64,000 bases of DNA from Litorimonas cladophorae (GCF_014652455.1 NZ_BMYV01000001.1:1513980-1577979); one strand, 5' to 3'. Positions 51,425 to 61,602 are shown, counted from the stretch's first letter. The notes: generated from the sequence alone by a model not told the origin. Translations and numbers: made by a program.

Positions 51425-52420
51425 ATGAAATATTGGGGCGCAATGTGGTCGGGTATACTTCTCGCCGCTTGCGCGCCCCAATCATCTGCCCCAGTTGCCA
51501 ATGCGCAGACTGAGACGCAGCTACGTACTCTGTCGTGTGACAGCGATACAGACCGTTATGAGGCGTCTCCTCTCCCACTCACCGTTACCGGCGTTAAGTT
51601 AGGGACGACGTCTGAATTAGGGAGCGCACTTCCAGAAAACGTAAAGTTTAAGGGCGGATGGCATTTAACATCTACAAACCCTGAATTCGGCGGTCTTTCA
51701 GGACTCGCTATCTTAGATACAGGCCATTTATTCGCGGTTTCGGACAAAGGATATGCGGTCACGATCGGACTCGCAGACAATAAGCCGGATGGGAACGCGG
51801 CGATGATGCCGCTGCGCGATGCAGAGGGCAGAATTCTGACAGGAAAAGCGGATGGCGATGCGGAAGGTTTGGCTTACCGCGACGGGCTTGCTTATGTTTC
51901 CTTTGAGCGGAACCACCGCATTTTGGCCTATGATTTCGGGCGGTGTGGTGTCGCCGCGAAAGGTGTGGCCTATGCAGGTCTACCAAAAGATAAGATCGGC
52001 GCGCGTATCGCCGCCAATGACGGCGCTGAAGCCCTAGATTTCGGCGCAGATGGTCGCGTGCGCGCAGGATATGAAACCGTTATCGACGGACGCGCCCCTC
52101 TCGTGACCTTCGACAGCGATGGCATCGCCAGAACGGAGGCTGAATTTGTCGAGGTGGAAGACGGGTTCAAACTAGTCGGCGCGGATGCAGGTTATCTTCT
52201 CTTTCGCGCCTATGATCGAGACCTCGGAAACCGTAACACTGTGACGGGCCCCAATATCAGATTTCGCCTGACCCCGCCTTTGGAAGTTGACAATTTTGAG
52301 GGTATCGCCGTGGTTTCTGATCGCTCCGACGCAACGCTGATTTATCTGATCTCAGATGATAATTTTTCAGGGCGTCAACGCACGCTGTTGTACTTGTTTG
52401 AAGTCGGACCACCCGCGTAA
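51425..52420 (+). CDS. Phytase-like esterase-domain lipoprotein
   Basis: 331 aa. A lipobox LLAAC anchors it at C16. It has the phytase-like esterase fold (Pfam PF13449-type) with beta-propeller strands: GLSGLAILDTGHLFAVSDKG, GDAEGLAYRDGLAYVSFERN, and LEVDNFEGIAVV near the end. Members are phosphatase/esterase-like envelope proteins with no firm substrate. It is encoded 1 base after the antiporter stop, so probably co-transcribed. Confidence 0.83.
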   Translation: MKYWGAMWSGILLAACAPQSSAPVANAQTETQLRTLSCDSDTDRYEASPLPLTVTGVKLGTTSELGSALPENVKFKGGWHLTSTNPEFGGLSGLAILDTGHLFAVSDKGYAVTIGLADNKPDGNAAMMPLRDAEGRILTGKADGDAEGLAYRDGLAYVSFERNHRILAYDFGRCGVAAKGVAYAGLPKDKIGARIAANDGAEALDFGADGRVRAGYETVIDGRAPLVTFDSDGIARTEAEFVEVEDGFKLVGADAGYLLFRAYDRDLGNRNTVTGPNIRFRLTPPLEVDNFEGIAVVSDRSDATLIYLISDDNFSGRQRTLLYLFEVGPPA

Positions 52421-52424
52421 AATA

Positions 52425-52775
52425 TTAAACGCTACGAAAACGGGCCTTGTCGAAAACTTTCAACACAGCCTGCAGATCATGCCCGCGTTTCAAGACCAAT
52501 CCGCCCGGAGCAATCACGGCGAATTGACCCTGTTTCTTGCGTAACGCTGGAACCTTCTCGATACGGTAAAGCGCGTGGTCAGAGGCGCGACGATAGACCG
52601 AAAATACCGCGCGATCCCGCAGAAAATCCATCGCGTAATCTTTCCAGTCTCCTTTACTGACCATCTGTCCATAGACGTTGAGAATGGCCGACAGCTCTTT
52701 GCGATCAAATGCGACTTGCGACGGCGCTTTTTGCGGCGAACTGGAACTGGATGGAAAGGGGACGACTTCGCTCAT
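52425..52775 (-). CDS. DUF2794 protein
   Basis: 116 aa, a small alphaproteobacteria-typical protein. The domain runs through FDRKELSAILNVYGQMVSKG, DFLRDRAVFSVYRRASDHAL, and VIAPGGLVLKRGHDLQAVLK, with a Ser-rich N-terminus. ATG 52775 is chosen; upstream codons lie in a cysteine-rich, non-conserved extension. Function unknown. It is convergent with the phytase-like gene (4 bases between stops). Confidence 0.87.
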   Translation of the reverse strand: MSEVVPFPSSSSSPQKAPSQVAFDRKELSAILNVYGQMVSKGDWKDYAMDFLRDRAVFSVYRRASDHALYRIEKVPALRKKQGQFAVIAPGGLVLKRGHDLQAVLKVFDKARFRSV

Positions 52776-53138
52776 ATAACCATCATAGGCACAACAGGTG
52801 ATCTGGCAAGCGGCGGCCTGAACCAGTGGGGATGACCAAGACCTATCCGTATTGTAACGACCTGCCACATTTAGGACACAATTGGGACCATATTTGACCC
52901 CAAAGCGCCCCTACCAATGAGTAGTCGCAGGATGAGACAGAGGAAGCGGGTCGGTTATTTATCAGCCCCCCAGCCCCCGAAACGTCAAGTCTGGTTTTTT
53001 CTGCGACACCTTACAACGTTCCCACGTTGACATGATGAGGGGTCCCTATCCCTAGGGGTGACTTCATCAGAGCGGCCTTGGTTCTTATCGCGTTCAGCCC
53101 CGCGATACGAATCTGGGCCGTCGTCAATTTAAGGCCTA
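52776..53138. other. Intergenic region between DUF2794 and DUF1223 genes
   Basis: 363 bases. It contains the 8-base palindrome CCCTAGGG (53050-53057) flanked by G- and C-rich runs, possibly a transcript-ending structure. No gene or tRNA seen. Confidence 0.45.
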
Positions 53139-53834
53139 TTACTTCACCGCCACAGCTGCGTCTAATATGCGGGCCGACACAGCGTCATGGATCAACGCGG
53201 CATAACCCTTATTTGGTTGCGGTAAGAAGCAAGGGTCGCGGTCTAACGTCCATTCCTCAACTTCCGTCACCACATTTGTCAACTTCATGACACGGCCACC
53301 ATTTTCTCCGCGCTCGACTTTTACGGTTTGTTCGCCTGGCACAAATGTCACGATATCAAATTTGATCGGATTATTCGCATCATGCGTGAAGCAAACCGAA
53401 TCCCCTTCCACGTAGCTACGCAATCCCACGCCTTCCGTCGGCAATGCCATATCAGCCACATCTCGTTTTGAATATTTTGGACTATGCGCAGACCCGCCCA
53501 ACACGATCTGCGGCGTGTAGACGTTAGCGGCACCAAAGGCGTCGCGATAATCTTTCTGGCGGATCGTAAATTTTGGGTCTCCAAACGTATCTGTCCAACC
53601 CAGATAGTCCCAATAAGTTACACCGTAAGACAAAACGAGCGTGTTCGCATCTTCCGCAAGTTTGGTGACGAACCGGTTGGCCGGTGGGCAAGAGGAGCAT
53701 CCCTGAGAGGTGAACAGCTCTACCACATGCGTGGGGTTGGCCGCAGTTTCACCTGCGACGGCGGGTGTTGCGGCAAAGGCAGCGAGAAGCACCGGCAAAG
53801 AGAGAGCTGAAAAATTGCGCGTTGGATGTGTCAT
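53139..53834 (-). CDS. DUF1223 exported thioredoxin-like protein
   Basis: 231 aa. A signal peptide ends at AVAGE and is followed by a thioredoxin-like domain with the family motif VVELFTSQGCSSCPPANRFV. The CSSC pair (C46, C49) sits at the start of the first helix. Two further cysteines in the C-terminal half (SVCFTHD, RDPCFLP) may pair with each other. A periplasmic redox role is likely but unproven. GAGGTGC precedes the ATG at 53834. Confidence 0.88.
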   Translation of the reverse strand: MTHPTRNFSALSLPVLLAAFAATPAVAGETAANPTHVVELFTSQGCSSCPPANRFVTKLAEDANTLVLSYGVTYWDYLGWTDTFGDPKFTIRQKDYRDAFGAANVYTPQIVLGGSAHSPKYSKRDVADMALPTEGVGLRSYVEGDSVCFTHDANNPIKFDIVTFVPGEQTVKVERGENGGRVMKLTNVVTEVEEWTLDRDPCFLPQPNKGYAALIHDAVSARILDAAVAVK

Positions 53835-53960
53835 AAGCACCTCTTAGCGCGCGATATCTGAACAGACACCAAACGCTTTCATCACAGTGTGGTGAGTAGT
53901 CGGATATAATCCCCAAACGGCTTTAACCAGAGTTTGACTGTTTCCTGATAACACCTCGGC

Positions 53961-55082
53961 ATGTCTTACTCCGCTACGATCCCAACGCCTGATGATAAAA
54001 AGCCAATGCGCTGGGCGGGAAACTTCGCGCGTCACTTGGGCCAGAGCCTGCGTGACCATCGTGCCCTATTAATCGTCGCCGCTTTCACATGGGTCTTAGC
54101 AAAGGTCCTGAACCTATATTTTGGACGCACGACAGGCGGCGGGACTGGATATTATCTCACTGTGATCTTTCGGGACATCCTGCCTGTTTTGGGTGGGGCC
54201 GCTTTGGTCATTGCCGTTTTGAAGGTGGTTCTTTTTGAAAAATCCGAAAGCCCACTTCAGGCGCTGCTGACCAAATTCCGTGGCTGGTTTTTGGACATGT
54301 CGCGTTTAACTAATATCCTTGTTGTTATCGCGGCGATGATCTTGGGAATTGGTGGATTTTCTGAACTCAAGCCGCTTATCCATTTCGTAAATCCCTATAG
54401 CTGGGATGTGGCGTTCATGGAATTGGATCGGGCCCTGCACTTTGGGCAAGATCCTTGGCGCTTGCTCGACCCCATTTTTGGGTCAGAGACAGGGACGCGC
54501 ACAATCAATTTTATCTATAATTTCTGGTTCTACATCATTTTCGTGTTCTGGGTCATGGCCGCTTGGGCGAAACCCGAGACGTCCAAAGCCGCAAATACCA
54601 TGCCCGTGAAAGCCGAATGGGGACGTCAATTTACACTAGCCTTCATGCTCTGCTGGGTCATTGGCGGTTTATTTCTAGCAACGCTTTGGTCCTCCATGGG
54701 CCCAGCCTTTTACGACATGGTTGATCCCACCAATAATCCGTTTGATGCGCAAATGGCGAAGCTGCTGGCCTTAGACGCCACAAATTCTCTTTGGGCTATC
54801 GATACGCAAAATATGCTGCGGGCGTCTTATTTAACCCCCGGTATTGGCGGTCCAGAGGGGATTTCGGCGATGCCAAGTATTCACAACGCCACGGCAGCGC
54901 TGTTCGTCTTTGCTGGCTTTCGGATCAACCGCTTTACGGGATGGTTGATGACCCTATTCTCGCTGTGTATTTTGATCGGCTCAGTCCACCTCGCTTGGCA
55001 TTACGCCATCGATGGCTACGCTGGCATTCTGATCGCGTGGGCCTGCTGGTGGGGCGCAGGCCGCATCCTCAAATATATATAA
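53961..55082 (+). CDS. PAP2-family phosphatase/transferase (membrane)
   Basis: 373 aa with about six helices. PAP2 phosphatase motifs are present: the histidine in AMPSIHNATAALFVF and the C-terminal SVHLAWHYAIDGYAG with the catalytic HYxxD. The arrangement fits the PAP2_3/Aur1-like group acting on isoprenoid or lipid phosphates in the inner membrane. It is divergent from the DUF1223 gene and convergent with the AI-2E exporter gene. Confidence 0.88.
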   Translation: MSYSATIPTPDDKKPMRWAGNFARHLGQSLRDHRALLIVAAFTWVLAKVLNLYFGRTTGGGTGYYLTVIFRDILPVLGGAALVIAVLKVVLFEKSESPLQALLTKFRGWFLDMSRLTNILVVIAAMILGIGGFSELKPLIHFVNPYSWDVAFMELDRALHFGQDPWRLLDPIFGSETGTRTINFIYNFWFYIIFVFWVMAAWAKPETSKAANTMPVKAEWGRQFTLAFMLCWVIGGLFLATLWSSMGPAFYDMVDPTNNPFDAQMAKLLALDATNSLWAIDTQNMLRASYLTPGIGGPEGISAMPSIHNATAALFVFAGFRINRFTGWLMTLFSLCILIGSVHLAWHYAIDGYAGILIAWACWWGAGRILKYI

Positions 55083-55093
55083 GGCCTAAATAT

Positions 55094-56191
55094 CTAGAGC
55101 GATGGCGTCGGCGCGGGCACGTCAGGTATACCATCACCGTCCATATCGGGGTTCCCGTCTGCAGAGAGCAAGACTGCGATCCAACGCGTTGTCGGAAATT
55201 GTGCCAAAATAATCATGATGATCACGGTTAGCGGCGCAGACAAAAACGCCCCAACCCCGCCCCAAAGCGCGCTCCAAACAGAGAGCGCGAGGATCACGAC
55301 TAAGGCCGAGAGGTTCATACTGTCACCCATCATCTTGGGCTGGATGGTATTTCCGATGACGAATTGAGCGCCAAATAATACGCCCGCCAGAATGGCCACC
55401 CGCCCCAGACTGTCAAATTGCACCAGAGCGAAAATGACGGGGAAGGCGACGGCGGCCAAACCACCCACAATCGGGATATAGTTCAGAACGAAGATAACCA
55501 ACGCCCAGAAGAGCGCATTGTCCAAGCCCAGAGCCGTCATGCCGATATAAGAGATGACCGTTTGCATCAGGGAAATGATCGTCTGAACAGACAGATATTT
55601 TTCAATTGATATCCGAATACGCGCCCCAACTTTTGCGGCTTGCCCGCGGCGTTTTTCGTTCGGAAATAGGTCGTCCATTTTCTTTGGAAACGTTGACTGC
55701 GCCGCAAACAAAAACACGACGTAAAGCGCGATAAGGAAGAATTCCGACACAACGCCCTGAACTGTCGCAGCGAAAGCCCCAAGGCCACCTGTGATTTTAT
55801 CGGTAAGTTTAAAGTTTTCGTCCATAGACTCCCAAGTCATACTTTCCTGACCTGTTTTGTCGGCGATATAGGCGAAAATCTCTCCGAGACGTTTTTCATA
55901 TTTCGGGGATTCGCGGATCACATCGCCGACAGTGTCCACGATAACAAATGTAAACCCGAACATGAGGGCAACCACCGTTAAAACCGCGATGGACAGAGCC
56001 AACCAATAGGGGAATTTCGGTGACAGACCGTCCATCCATTGCGCGAATGCATCAATAATCAACCAGACGAAAATCGCGAGGGCAAATGGCGCAAGTAAAT
56101 CGCGCGTGGTGTAAAGCAAGCCAATCAGCGCCATACCCGCCAAAAACAATAAGGTCGCCCGAATTGTCGTATCTGTCGTCGTAATCATCAT
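55094..56191 (-). CDS. AI-2E (YhhQ/TqsA-type) family transporter
   Basis: 365 aa with about 8 membrane helices. It has the middle cytoplasmic loop of the AI-2E exporter superfamily ([20 protein letters not shown]) and the conserved GxGxxxxAPL region, here [14 protein letters not shown]. Some members export autoinducers or Na+. The C-terminal tail carries an acidic stretch ending [11 protein letters not shown], like a thrombospondin-type-3 calcium loop (D349, D351, D353, D357), unusual for the family. A GAGGGA site precedes the start. Confidence 0.87.
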   Translation of the reverse strand: MMITTTDTTIRATLLFLAGMALIGLLYTTRDLLAPFALAIFVWLIIDAFAQWMDGLSPKFPYWLALSIAVLTVVALMFGFTFVIVDTVGDVIRESPKYEKRLGEIFAYIADKTGQESMTWESMDENFKLTDKITGGLGAFAATVQGVVSEFFLIALYVVFLFAAQSTFPKKMDDLFPNEKRRGQAAKVGARIRISIEKYLSVQTIISLMQTVISYIGMTALGLDNALFWALVIFVLNYIPIVGGLAAVAFPVIFALVQFDSLGRVAILAGVLFGAQFVIGNTIQPKMMGDSMNLSALVVILALSVWSALWGGVGAFLSAPLTVIIMIILAQFPTTRWIAVLLSADGNPDMDGDGIPDVPAPTPSL

Positions 56192-56278
56192 ATTCCCTCA
56201 GTCGACTTTCCTTCCTTATATTGCATTGAACGCCGCGACCCCATAACAAAATCCACGAAATTGAAAGAAGGTCCCACG

Positions 56279-57811
56279 ATGAAAAACGGTATTTTTCTCG
56301 GCACCGATGATGAAGACAAAAAGCATCATCTTCTGCTACCGCTCGCCAACCGCCATGGATTGATTGCGGGTGCGACAGGCACGGGTAAAACGGTGACCCT
56401 TCAAATCCTGTGTGAGGGTTTTTCCAAGGCTGGCGTACCCGTCTTTGCCGCAGACGTAAAAGGCGACCTTTCTGGTGTCAGCCAAGCGGGATCAGTGGAT
56501 CATAAGCTGCATGATAAATTGCTTCAGCGCGCCATGAAAATTGGTTTGAGCGAATATGATTATGAAGCCATGCCGACAACATTTTGGGACCTTTACGGCA
56601 AAAATGGGCATCCCGTACGGACAACCATTTCGGAAATGGGGCCAACGCTTTTGTCACGTCTCATGGGCTTGAACGAGACACAGGAAGGCATCCTCACAAT
56701 CGCCTTTGAGCTGGCCGATGATGAAGGGATGCTGCTGCTGGATATGAAGGATCTGCGCGCGCTCTTGAACTTCATCAGCGATAATAAAGCCGAGATCAGC
56801 CGCGAATATGGAAATGTCACCAGCCAATCCGTCGCCGCAATCCAACGTCAGCTACTCAAATTAGAGCGCGCCGGGGCAGAAGAGTTTTTTGCAGAACCCG
56901 CGCTTGAGCTGGAAGATTTGATGCGGGTGGATGAGAATGGACGCGGTGTGGTCAACATCCTTGCTGCGGATGAATTGATAAATTCGCCTGATCTCTATTC
57001 GACATTCTTGCTGTGGCTGCTTTCTGAACTCTTCGAAGAACTTCCAGAGGTCGGCAACCCTGACAAACCGAAAATGATATTCTTCTTTGACGAAGCCCAT
57101 CTTCTCTTTGATGGCGCGCCAAAGGCGCTCATCGATAAAATTGAACAAGTCGCGCGATTGATCCGCTCCAAAGGTGTTGGGATTTATTTCGTCACGCAAA
57201 ACCCCGCCGACATTCCCGACTCCGTTTTGGGTCAGCTCGGCAATCGCATTCAACATGCGTTGCGCGCTTATACGCCGAAAGAGCAAAAAAGCATCCGCGC
57301 CGCCGCGAGTTCATTTCGTGAAAATCCCGCTTTTGACACGGAAGAGGTCATCACGGATCTCGGCGTTGGTGAAGCGCTCGTCTCGACGCTCGACCTCAAA
57401 GGCGTGCCAAGCGTTGTGGGTCGCACGATGATCCGTCCGCCAGCTTCCCGCCTTGGGCCCGCCACAGACCCTGAACGCAAAGCCATCATCGCGGCCTCCC
57501 CGCTCAAGGACAAATATACAGAGATGGTCGATCGCGAGAGCGCCTATGAGCATCTCGAACAAAAAGCGGAGAAGCGAGAAAAGGCCGAACGCGAGGCCGA
57601 GGAAAAAGAAGCCAAAGAAGAAGCGGCAGAACAGAAACGCAAAGAGCGGGAAAAACGCTCCTCGTCATCCTCCCGCTCTCGGTCCCGAACCCGCGGTCGC
57701 AAAAAAGACTCGCTCATTGTGCGCGAATTAAAACGCGAAGGCCGCCTGATGCTCCGTCGTGCGGGCCGCAACGCGCTGCGCGGATTGCTGGGCGGGATGA
57801 TGCGGCGATAG
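56279..57811 (+). CDS. HerA-like ATPase (DUF853) with basic coiled tail
   Basis: 510 aa. Walker A GATGTGKT is at residues 31-38. The Walker B strand is [16 protein letters not shown], and the sensor region [20 protein letters not shown] marks the DUF853/HerA-like group of FtsK-related ATPases. The C-terminal third is a Lys/Glu coiled coil ([20 protein letters not shown]), then an Arg/Ser-rich stretch and a basic end ([20 protein letters not shown]). The role is unclear; related proteins act on DNA or membranes. AAGG precedes the ATG; an 18-base extension from a TTG is rejected. Confidence 0.87.
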   Translation: MKNGIFLGTDDEDKKHHLLLPLANRHGLIAGATGTGKTVTLQILCEGFSKAGVPVFAADVKGDLSGVSQAGSVDHKLHDKLLQRAMKIGLSEYDYEAMPTTFWDLYGKNGHPVRTTISEMGPTLLSRLMGLNETQEGILTIAFELADDEGMLLLDMKDLRALLNFISDNKAEISREYGNVTSQSVAAIQRQLLKLERAGAEEFFAEPALELEDLMRVDENGRGVVNILAADELINSPDLYSTFLLWLLSELFEELPEVGNPDKPKMIFFFDEAHLLFDGAPKALIDKIEQVARLIRSKGVGIYFVTQNPADIPDSVLGQLGNRIQHALRAYTPKEQKSIRAAASSFRENPAFDTEEVITDLGVGEALVSTLDLKGVPSVVGRTMIRPPASRLGPATDPERKAIIAASPLKDKYTEMVDRESAYEHLEQKAEKREKAEREAEEKEAKEEAAEQKRKEREKRSSSSSRSRSRTRGRKKDSLIVRELKREGRLMLRRAGRNALRGLLGGMMRR

Positions 57812-57825
57812 GGTTACGTAATCAG

Positions 57826-58344
57826 TTGGACATCAAAGTACTCATTTTTGGTCTAGGGATAGGCCTTGGGATGATGCTCCTTTGGAGTCTCTACGCGCGA
57901 TTATCCTACCGCCCAGCAAGTCCCGATTATAAAGGTAAGATCATGATAAAACCTGGTCTTATGTCTTGGGCGATGGCGGCATTCTGTCTGCTAGGTGTTA
58001 TCGGGCTCAATGGTCTGGTCTTCAACGCGGCGCGCGGCATAGGCGACGATCGAACCTTCTTTCTCTTGCTGGGTCCACCTTTTATAATTCTCTTTGCTTA
58101 TGCAGGCTACGTGATTGCATGGACGCGAGTGCGGGTTAACGGCACACATGTTGAGTTACGAGGGATACAAGGTTGGACAGTATTTGAATGGACGGATATC
58201 AAGTCTGTCCAAACCCATTGGATTCTTGGAACACGGTTACATACTCAAAACACCTCACCGCTTCCCTTTTGGCCCTACGGATATGGGGCAGCCGAAGTTC
58301 GAAACTTGTTCATAGAGGCAGAAAAGCCATATGAACTCACGTGA
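57826..58344 (+). CDS. Small membrane protein of unknown function
   Basis: 172 aa with three hydrophobic segments (about 4-22, 46-68 and 81-99) and a C-terminal domain resembling a bacterial PH-like fold (VRVNGTHVELRGIQGWTVFE). The start is TTG at 57826 with no strong ribosome site; a downstream ATG at 57871 is possible. Its 3' end overlaps gluQ by 14 bases, so the two are likely co-expressed. Confidence 0.6.
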   Translation: MDIKVLIFGLGIGLGMMLLWSLYARLSYRPASPDYKGKIMIKPGLMSWAMAAFCLLGVIGLNGLVFNAARGIGDDRTFFLLLGPPFIILFAYAGYVIAWTRVRVNGTHVELRGIQGWTVFEWTDIKSVQTHWILGTRLHTQNTSPLPFWPYGYGAAEVRNLFIEAEKPYELT

Positions 58345-59296
58345 GATCATAACACGCTTTGCACCCTCCCCGACGGGGCGGTTGCATATTGGGCATGCGA
58401 GCGCTGCGAGCGCAGTATTCGACTTTGCGGAAACGCATGACGGGACAGCGCTGCTGCGGATTGAGGATATTGATCACACGCGATGCCGCCCCGCCTTCAC
58501 GGACGGGATTTATGAGGATTTGACGTGGTTAGGCTATGATTGGCCAAAGCCTGCGCGAGTCCAGAGTGCGCATTTTGCGGACTACGCCGCCGTGGTCGGC
58601 GATTTGATGAATAAGGGCCTGGCTTACCCCTGCACACTGACCCGCAGCGAATTGAAAGCGGGTCACCTTACCCATCGGAACAATCCGCCTGAATTTTCAA
58701 GTGAAGACCTAGAAAGATGGAGTGAGCAATCACTTCACTCGATAGGGAGAAATCCTTTCCTAGTCACCATAAGTGTCTTGCAGGCCGCAGCGCTCCAATC
58801 AAAGCCGAGCTTACCTTTCACAATTCGGCTAGATTTGGACAGAGCGATGGAAACCGTAAGTGATCAATCACTTACCTATTTGAATTTGAAGGATGCGGGC
58901 GATTTGATGGCACTTAACCCTCTCGACGCGCGACCGTCCCTCTTGGATTGGGCGGCATCAGACCGGCCTGACCCCATCATTGCCCGGCGGGATATTGGAT
59001 GCAGTTATCATATCGCCGTCACGCATGACGACCACATCCAAGGCGTCACCCATGTCGTGCGTGGAGCAGATTTTATCGACCAAACGCCGCTGCACGTGCT
59101 GATTCAAACCCTCATGGGTTGGCATACGCCAATCTATCATCATCACCCCCTCATCACCGACGACACTGGGCGAAAGCTGTCAAAATCTGCACGTGATTTG
59201 ACATTGCAAACGCTGCGCGAAAGGGGCGCGACCCCAGCCGAAGTCTTGTCTCATCGCCTGTCTCTTGGCTTGAATGGCGCGGCGGGCGCAGTATAG
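58331..59296 (+). CDS. gluQ: Glutamyl-Q tRNA(Asp) synthetase (GluQRS)
   Basis: 321 aa, an aminoacyl-tRNA synthetase homologue that attaches glutamate to queuosine of tRNA-Asp. The HIGH motif is RLHIGH (residues 17-22) and KMSKS appears as KLSKS (282-286). The zinc-site cysteines of canonical GluQRS are largely missing (only C near residue 103). A Ser-rich insertion at about residues 120-180 contains two palindromic DNA elements. It overlaps the preceding gene by 14 bases and ends 8 bases before the Rieske oxygenase. Confidence 0.92.
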   Translation: MNSREIITRFAPSPTGRLHIGHASAASAVFDFAETHDGTALLRIEDIDHTRCRPAFTDGIYEDLTWLGYDWPKPARVQSAHFADYAAVVGDLMNKGLAYPCTLTRSELKAGHLTHRNNPPEFSSEDLERWSEQSLHSIGRNPFLVTISVLQAAALQSKPSLPFTIRLDLDRAMETVSDQSLTYLNLKDAGDLMALNPLDARPSLLDWAASDRPDPIIARRDIGCSYHIAVTHDDHIQGVTHVVRGADFIDQTPLHVLIQTLMGWHTPIYHHHPLITDDTGRKLSKSARDLTLQTLRERGATPAEVLSHRLSLGLNGAAGAV

Positions 59297-59304
59297 GGGC
59301 CCCT

Positions 59305-60354
59305 ATGGACGCTTACGCCGCAAATCATTTTGTCAAAGACATCTGGTATTTCGCTGGATTGCTCAGTGATATCAAACCCGATGGCGTGAAAGCCTTTAGC
59401 CTTGCTGGCGAACCGATTGTGTTGGCCCGCGAAGGCGATACCGTCTTCGCACTTCGCGATATTTGTCCGCATCGCGCTGCACCTTTGTCTGCAGGATGTG
59501 TGAAATCAGGCACGGTGGAATGCCCCTATCACGGCTGGACTTTTGGCCTGCGCGATGGGCAGTGCAAATCCATCCCAGCCCTGCCCGAAGATTCAGACAT
59601 GGATGTCGAACGGATTTCTGTGCGAACCTATGAGGTGCGCCAGGCAGGGCCGCTGATCTGGGTCTATCTTCGGTCTGATCCAAAAGATACGCGCCCGCCC
59701 AAGATTGATCCGCCGCAAATCGATCTGCCGCGCGATAAACCCAGTTTAGATGATGGCGTTAAATTAGGCTGCCATATTGACCACGCCGTGATTGGCCTAA
59801 TGGACCCAGCCCACGGTCCCTATGTCCATCGTCAATGGTGGTGGCGTTCGGCCAAGTCCGTGCATGAAAAAGCCAAGGACTTCGCCCCGCGCGAACGCGG
59901 CTTTGCCATGGTGGCCCATTCACCGTCCTCGAACTCATTCGCCTATAAAATCTTGGGCGGGAAACCTGTAACGGAAATCACCTTCCGTTTGCCAGCTATT
60001 CGGACCGAAGAAATCACAATCGGCAAACGCAAGGTTTTATCCTACACGGCGCTCATCCCGATTGATGAAACTCACACGGAAATTCGCCAGTTGTTTTTCA
60101 CCGATCACCCGACATTCCGACTGCTCTCGCCGTTGATGGGCGGCTTTGCGCGGACATTTTTGCGGCAAGATTCGGATATGGTTGACCTACAACAAAAGGG
60201 CCTGAAACATGACCCGCGCCTGATGTTGATCGAGGATGCCGACACTCAGGCCAAATGGTATTACGCGCTGAAAAAAGCCTGGGCGAAATCAAATGCGACC
60301 GGCGAACCTTTTGTCCACCCCGTGAAGCCCTGCACGCTGCGTTGGCGAAGTTAG
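59305..60354 (+). CDS. Rieske non-heme iron oxygenase
   Basis: 349 aa. The Rieske cluster site is complete: C54-P-H56 and C73-P-Y-H76. The catalytic domain shows the mononuclear iron triad pattern HIDHAVIGLMDPAHGPYVH with two histidines and an acidic residue. It uses electrons from a separate reductase to oxidise a ring or demethylate an aromatic. The substrate is unknown. It follows gluQ by 8 bases; its 3' end overlaps the isochorismatase-like gene by 4 bases. Confidence 0.88.
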   Translation: MDAYAANHFVKDIWYFAGLLSDIKPDGVKAFSLAGEPIVLAREGDTVFALRDICPHRAAPLSAGCVKSGTVECPYHGWTFGLRDGQCKSIPALPEDSDMDVERISVRTYEVRQAGPLIWVYLRSDPKDTRPPKIDPPQIDLPRDKPSLDDGVKLGCHIDHAVIGLMDPAHGPYVHRQWWWRSAKSVHEKAKDFAPRERGFAMVAHSPSSNSFAYKILGGKPVTEITFRLPAIRTEEITIGKRKVLSYTALIPIDETHTEIRQLFFTDHPTFRLLSPLMGGFARTFLRQDSDMVDLQQKGLKHDPRLMLIEDADTQAKWYYALKKAWAKSNATGEPFVHPVKPCTLRWRS

Positions 60355-60902
60355 ATCGCCTCTAACGCTGCCTCCACACTGACAACCTTGCAAAACTCGC
60401 CATCAATATTGGCTAAGCTTAGATCGTGGACAAGCTGCGCGGGATAAACCGTTCCATCGGCCGCGCGTCGATTAAATGTCGCACAGGCGTCGCCGACCAA
60501 ATTCACATCAAATCCTAAATTCCCCGCCATCCGCACAGTTGTGGACACACAGTGGTTCGTCGTCAGCCCAGCAAGGGTCAATTTGCCGACACCAAGCTCT
60601 CGCAAATCGGTTTCAAGCGTCGTTCCGATGAAACTACTATTCACATGTTTGACGATCTCGAACTCGCCAGCTCGTGGAACGAACGCGGGCTTGAAAGCAC
60701 CACTAGGCTTATCCAATCGCAACGCACTATCGGGGGACTGACTATCATGACGGATGTGGAAGATCGGCAGACCTGCCGCGCGCCACGCCATGAGAAGTTT
60801 CAGCGCGTTGCCTTCCGCGTCGGGATTATTACGCGCACCGCCCCACAGCGCCACATCATCAAACCCGAGTTGCCAATCAATTAAAAGAAGTGCGTGATCC
60901 AT
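60351..60902 (-). CDS. Isochorismatase-like cysteine hydrolase
   Basis: 183 aa of the cysteine hydrolase family (nicotinamidase/isochorismatase-like). The catalytic triad is visible: D9 in LLLIDWQ, K85 in EIVKHVNSS and C118 in TTNHCVSTT. GGAGGG precedes the ATG at 60902, which is chosen over a TTG 33 bases upstream. The substrate is not specified by the sequence. Convergent with the Rieske gene. Confidence 0.88.
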   Translation of the reverse strand: MDHALLLIDWQLGFDDVALWGGARNNPDAEGNALKLLMAWRAAGLPIFHIRHDSQSPDSALRLDKPSGAFKPAFVPRAGEFEIVKHVNSSFIGTTLETDLRELGVGKLTLAGLTTNHCVSTTVRMAGNLGFDVNLVGDACATFNRRAADGTVYPAQLVHDLSLANIDGEFCKVVSVEAALEAI

Positions 60903-60981
60903 GCCCTCCACTATCGCCGCATTTCCCAAAGCCAAAGCGATTTAATCGGGACGCCACAAAATTTAGACGATATGGAAACCC

Positions 60982-61602
60982 ATGACCCCTGAACTTTTTC
61001 TTTCTGGCTTTGACGCCCTCGGCATGTTCGTCTTTGGCCTATCGGGTGGCTTGATGGCCGTACGTCAGAAATTTGATTTGCTCGGCGTGATACTCATTGC
61101 GTTTTTGCCCGCAATCGGGGGCGGCACGTTGCGAGATATCTTGCTAGATCAAACCGTCTTTTGGTTGACCCAGCCCGAGATACTTTGGATTCCGACATTG
61201 GCGGGCATTTTGGCCTTTATCGCGCCCCATCGCCTCTCCCGTATTCGCAGTCTGAAATGGATTGACGCGGGCGGCCTCGCGCTCTTCGCTGTAGTTGGCG
61301 CGTCCAAGCCCTACACACTTGGCTACGGTCCCGGCATTTGTATTTTAATGGGCGCGATGACGGCCACGGCGGGCGGATTAATCCGTGATGTTGTTTGCAA
61401 TGAAACACCGCTTCTTTTGCGCAAAGATATTTACGCCACGGCCGCCATCATTGGCGCAGGGGTATTTGTGGCCGCGCGCAGCTTTGGCTGGGGCGAGTTC
61501 GCCGCGCTTTCATTGGGCGCATCCATCTGCTTTATTGTACGGGCGCTCTCGCTACACTTTGGATGGAACTTGCCCATCCCGAAAGAGGATTCCGTGAAAT
61601 GA
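60982..61602 (+). CDS. TRIC-type cation channel (UPF0126/YicG-like)
   Basis: 206 aa with about seven membrane helices in two inverted-type repeats, each with a Gly-rich core: AFLPAIGGGTLRDILLD and TATAGGLIRDVVCNE. This is the bacterial TRIC family, forming trimeric monovalent cation channels. The gene overlaps the dipeptidase start by 4 bases (ATGA), so the two are co-translated. Confidence 0.9.
   Translation: MTPELFLSGFDALGMFVFGLSGGLMAVRQKFDLLGVILIAFLPAIGGGTLRDILLDQTVFWLTQPEILWIPTLAGILAFIAPHRLSRIRSLKWIDAGGLALFAVVGASKPYTLGYGPGICILMGAMTATAGGLIRDVVCNETPLLLRKDIYATAAIIGAGVFVAARSFGWGEFAALSLGASICFIVRALSLHFGWNLPIPKEDSVK

Noticed and set aside
53034..53068. Large hairpin in the DUF2794-DUF1223 gap
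   Set aside because: Only GATGA/TCATC and CCCTAGGG pair; the rest does not align as a stem.
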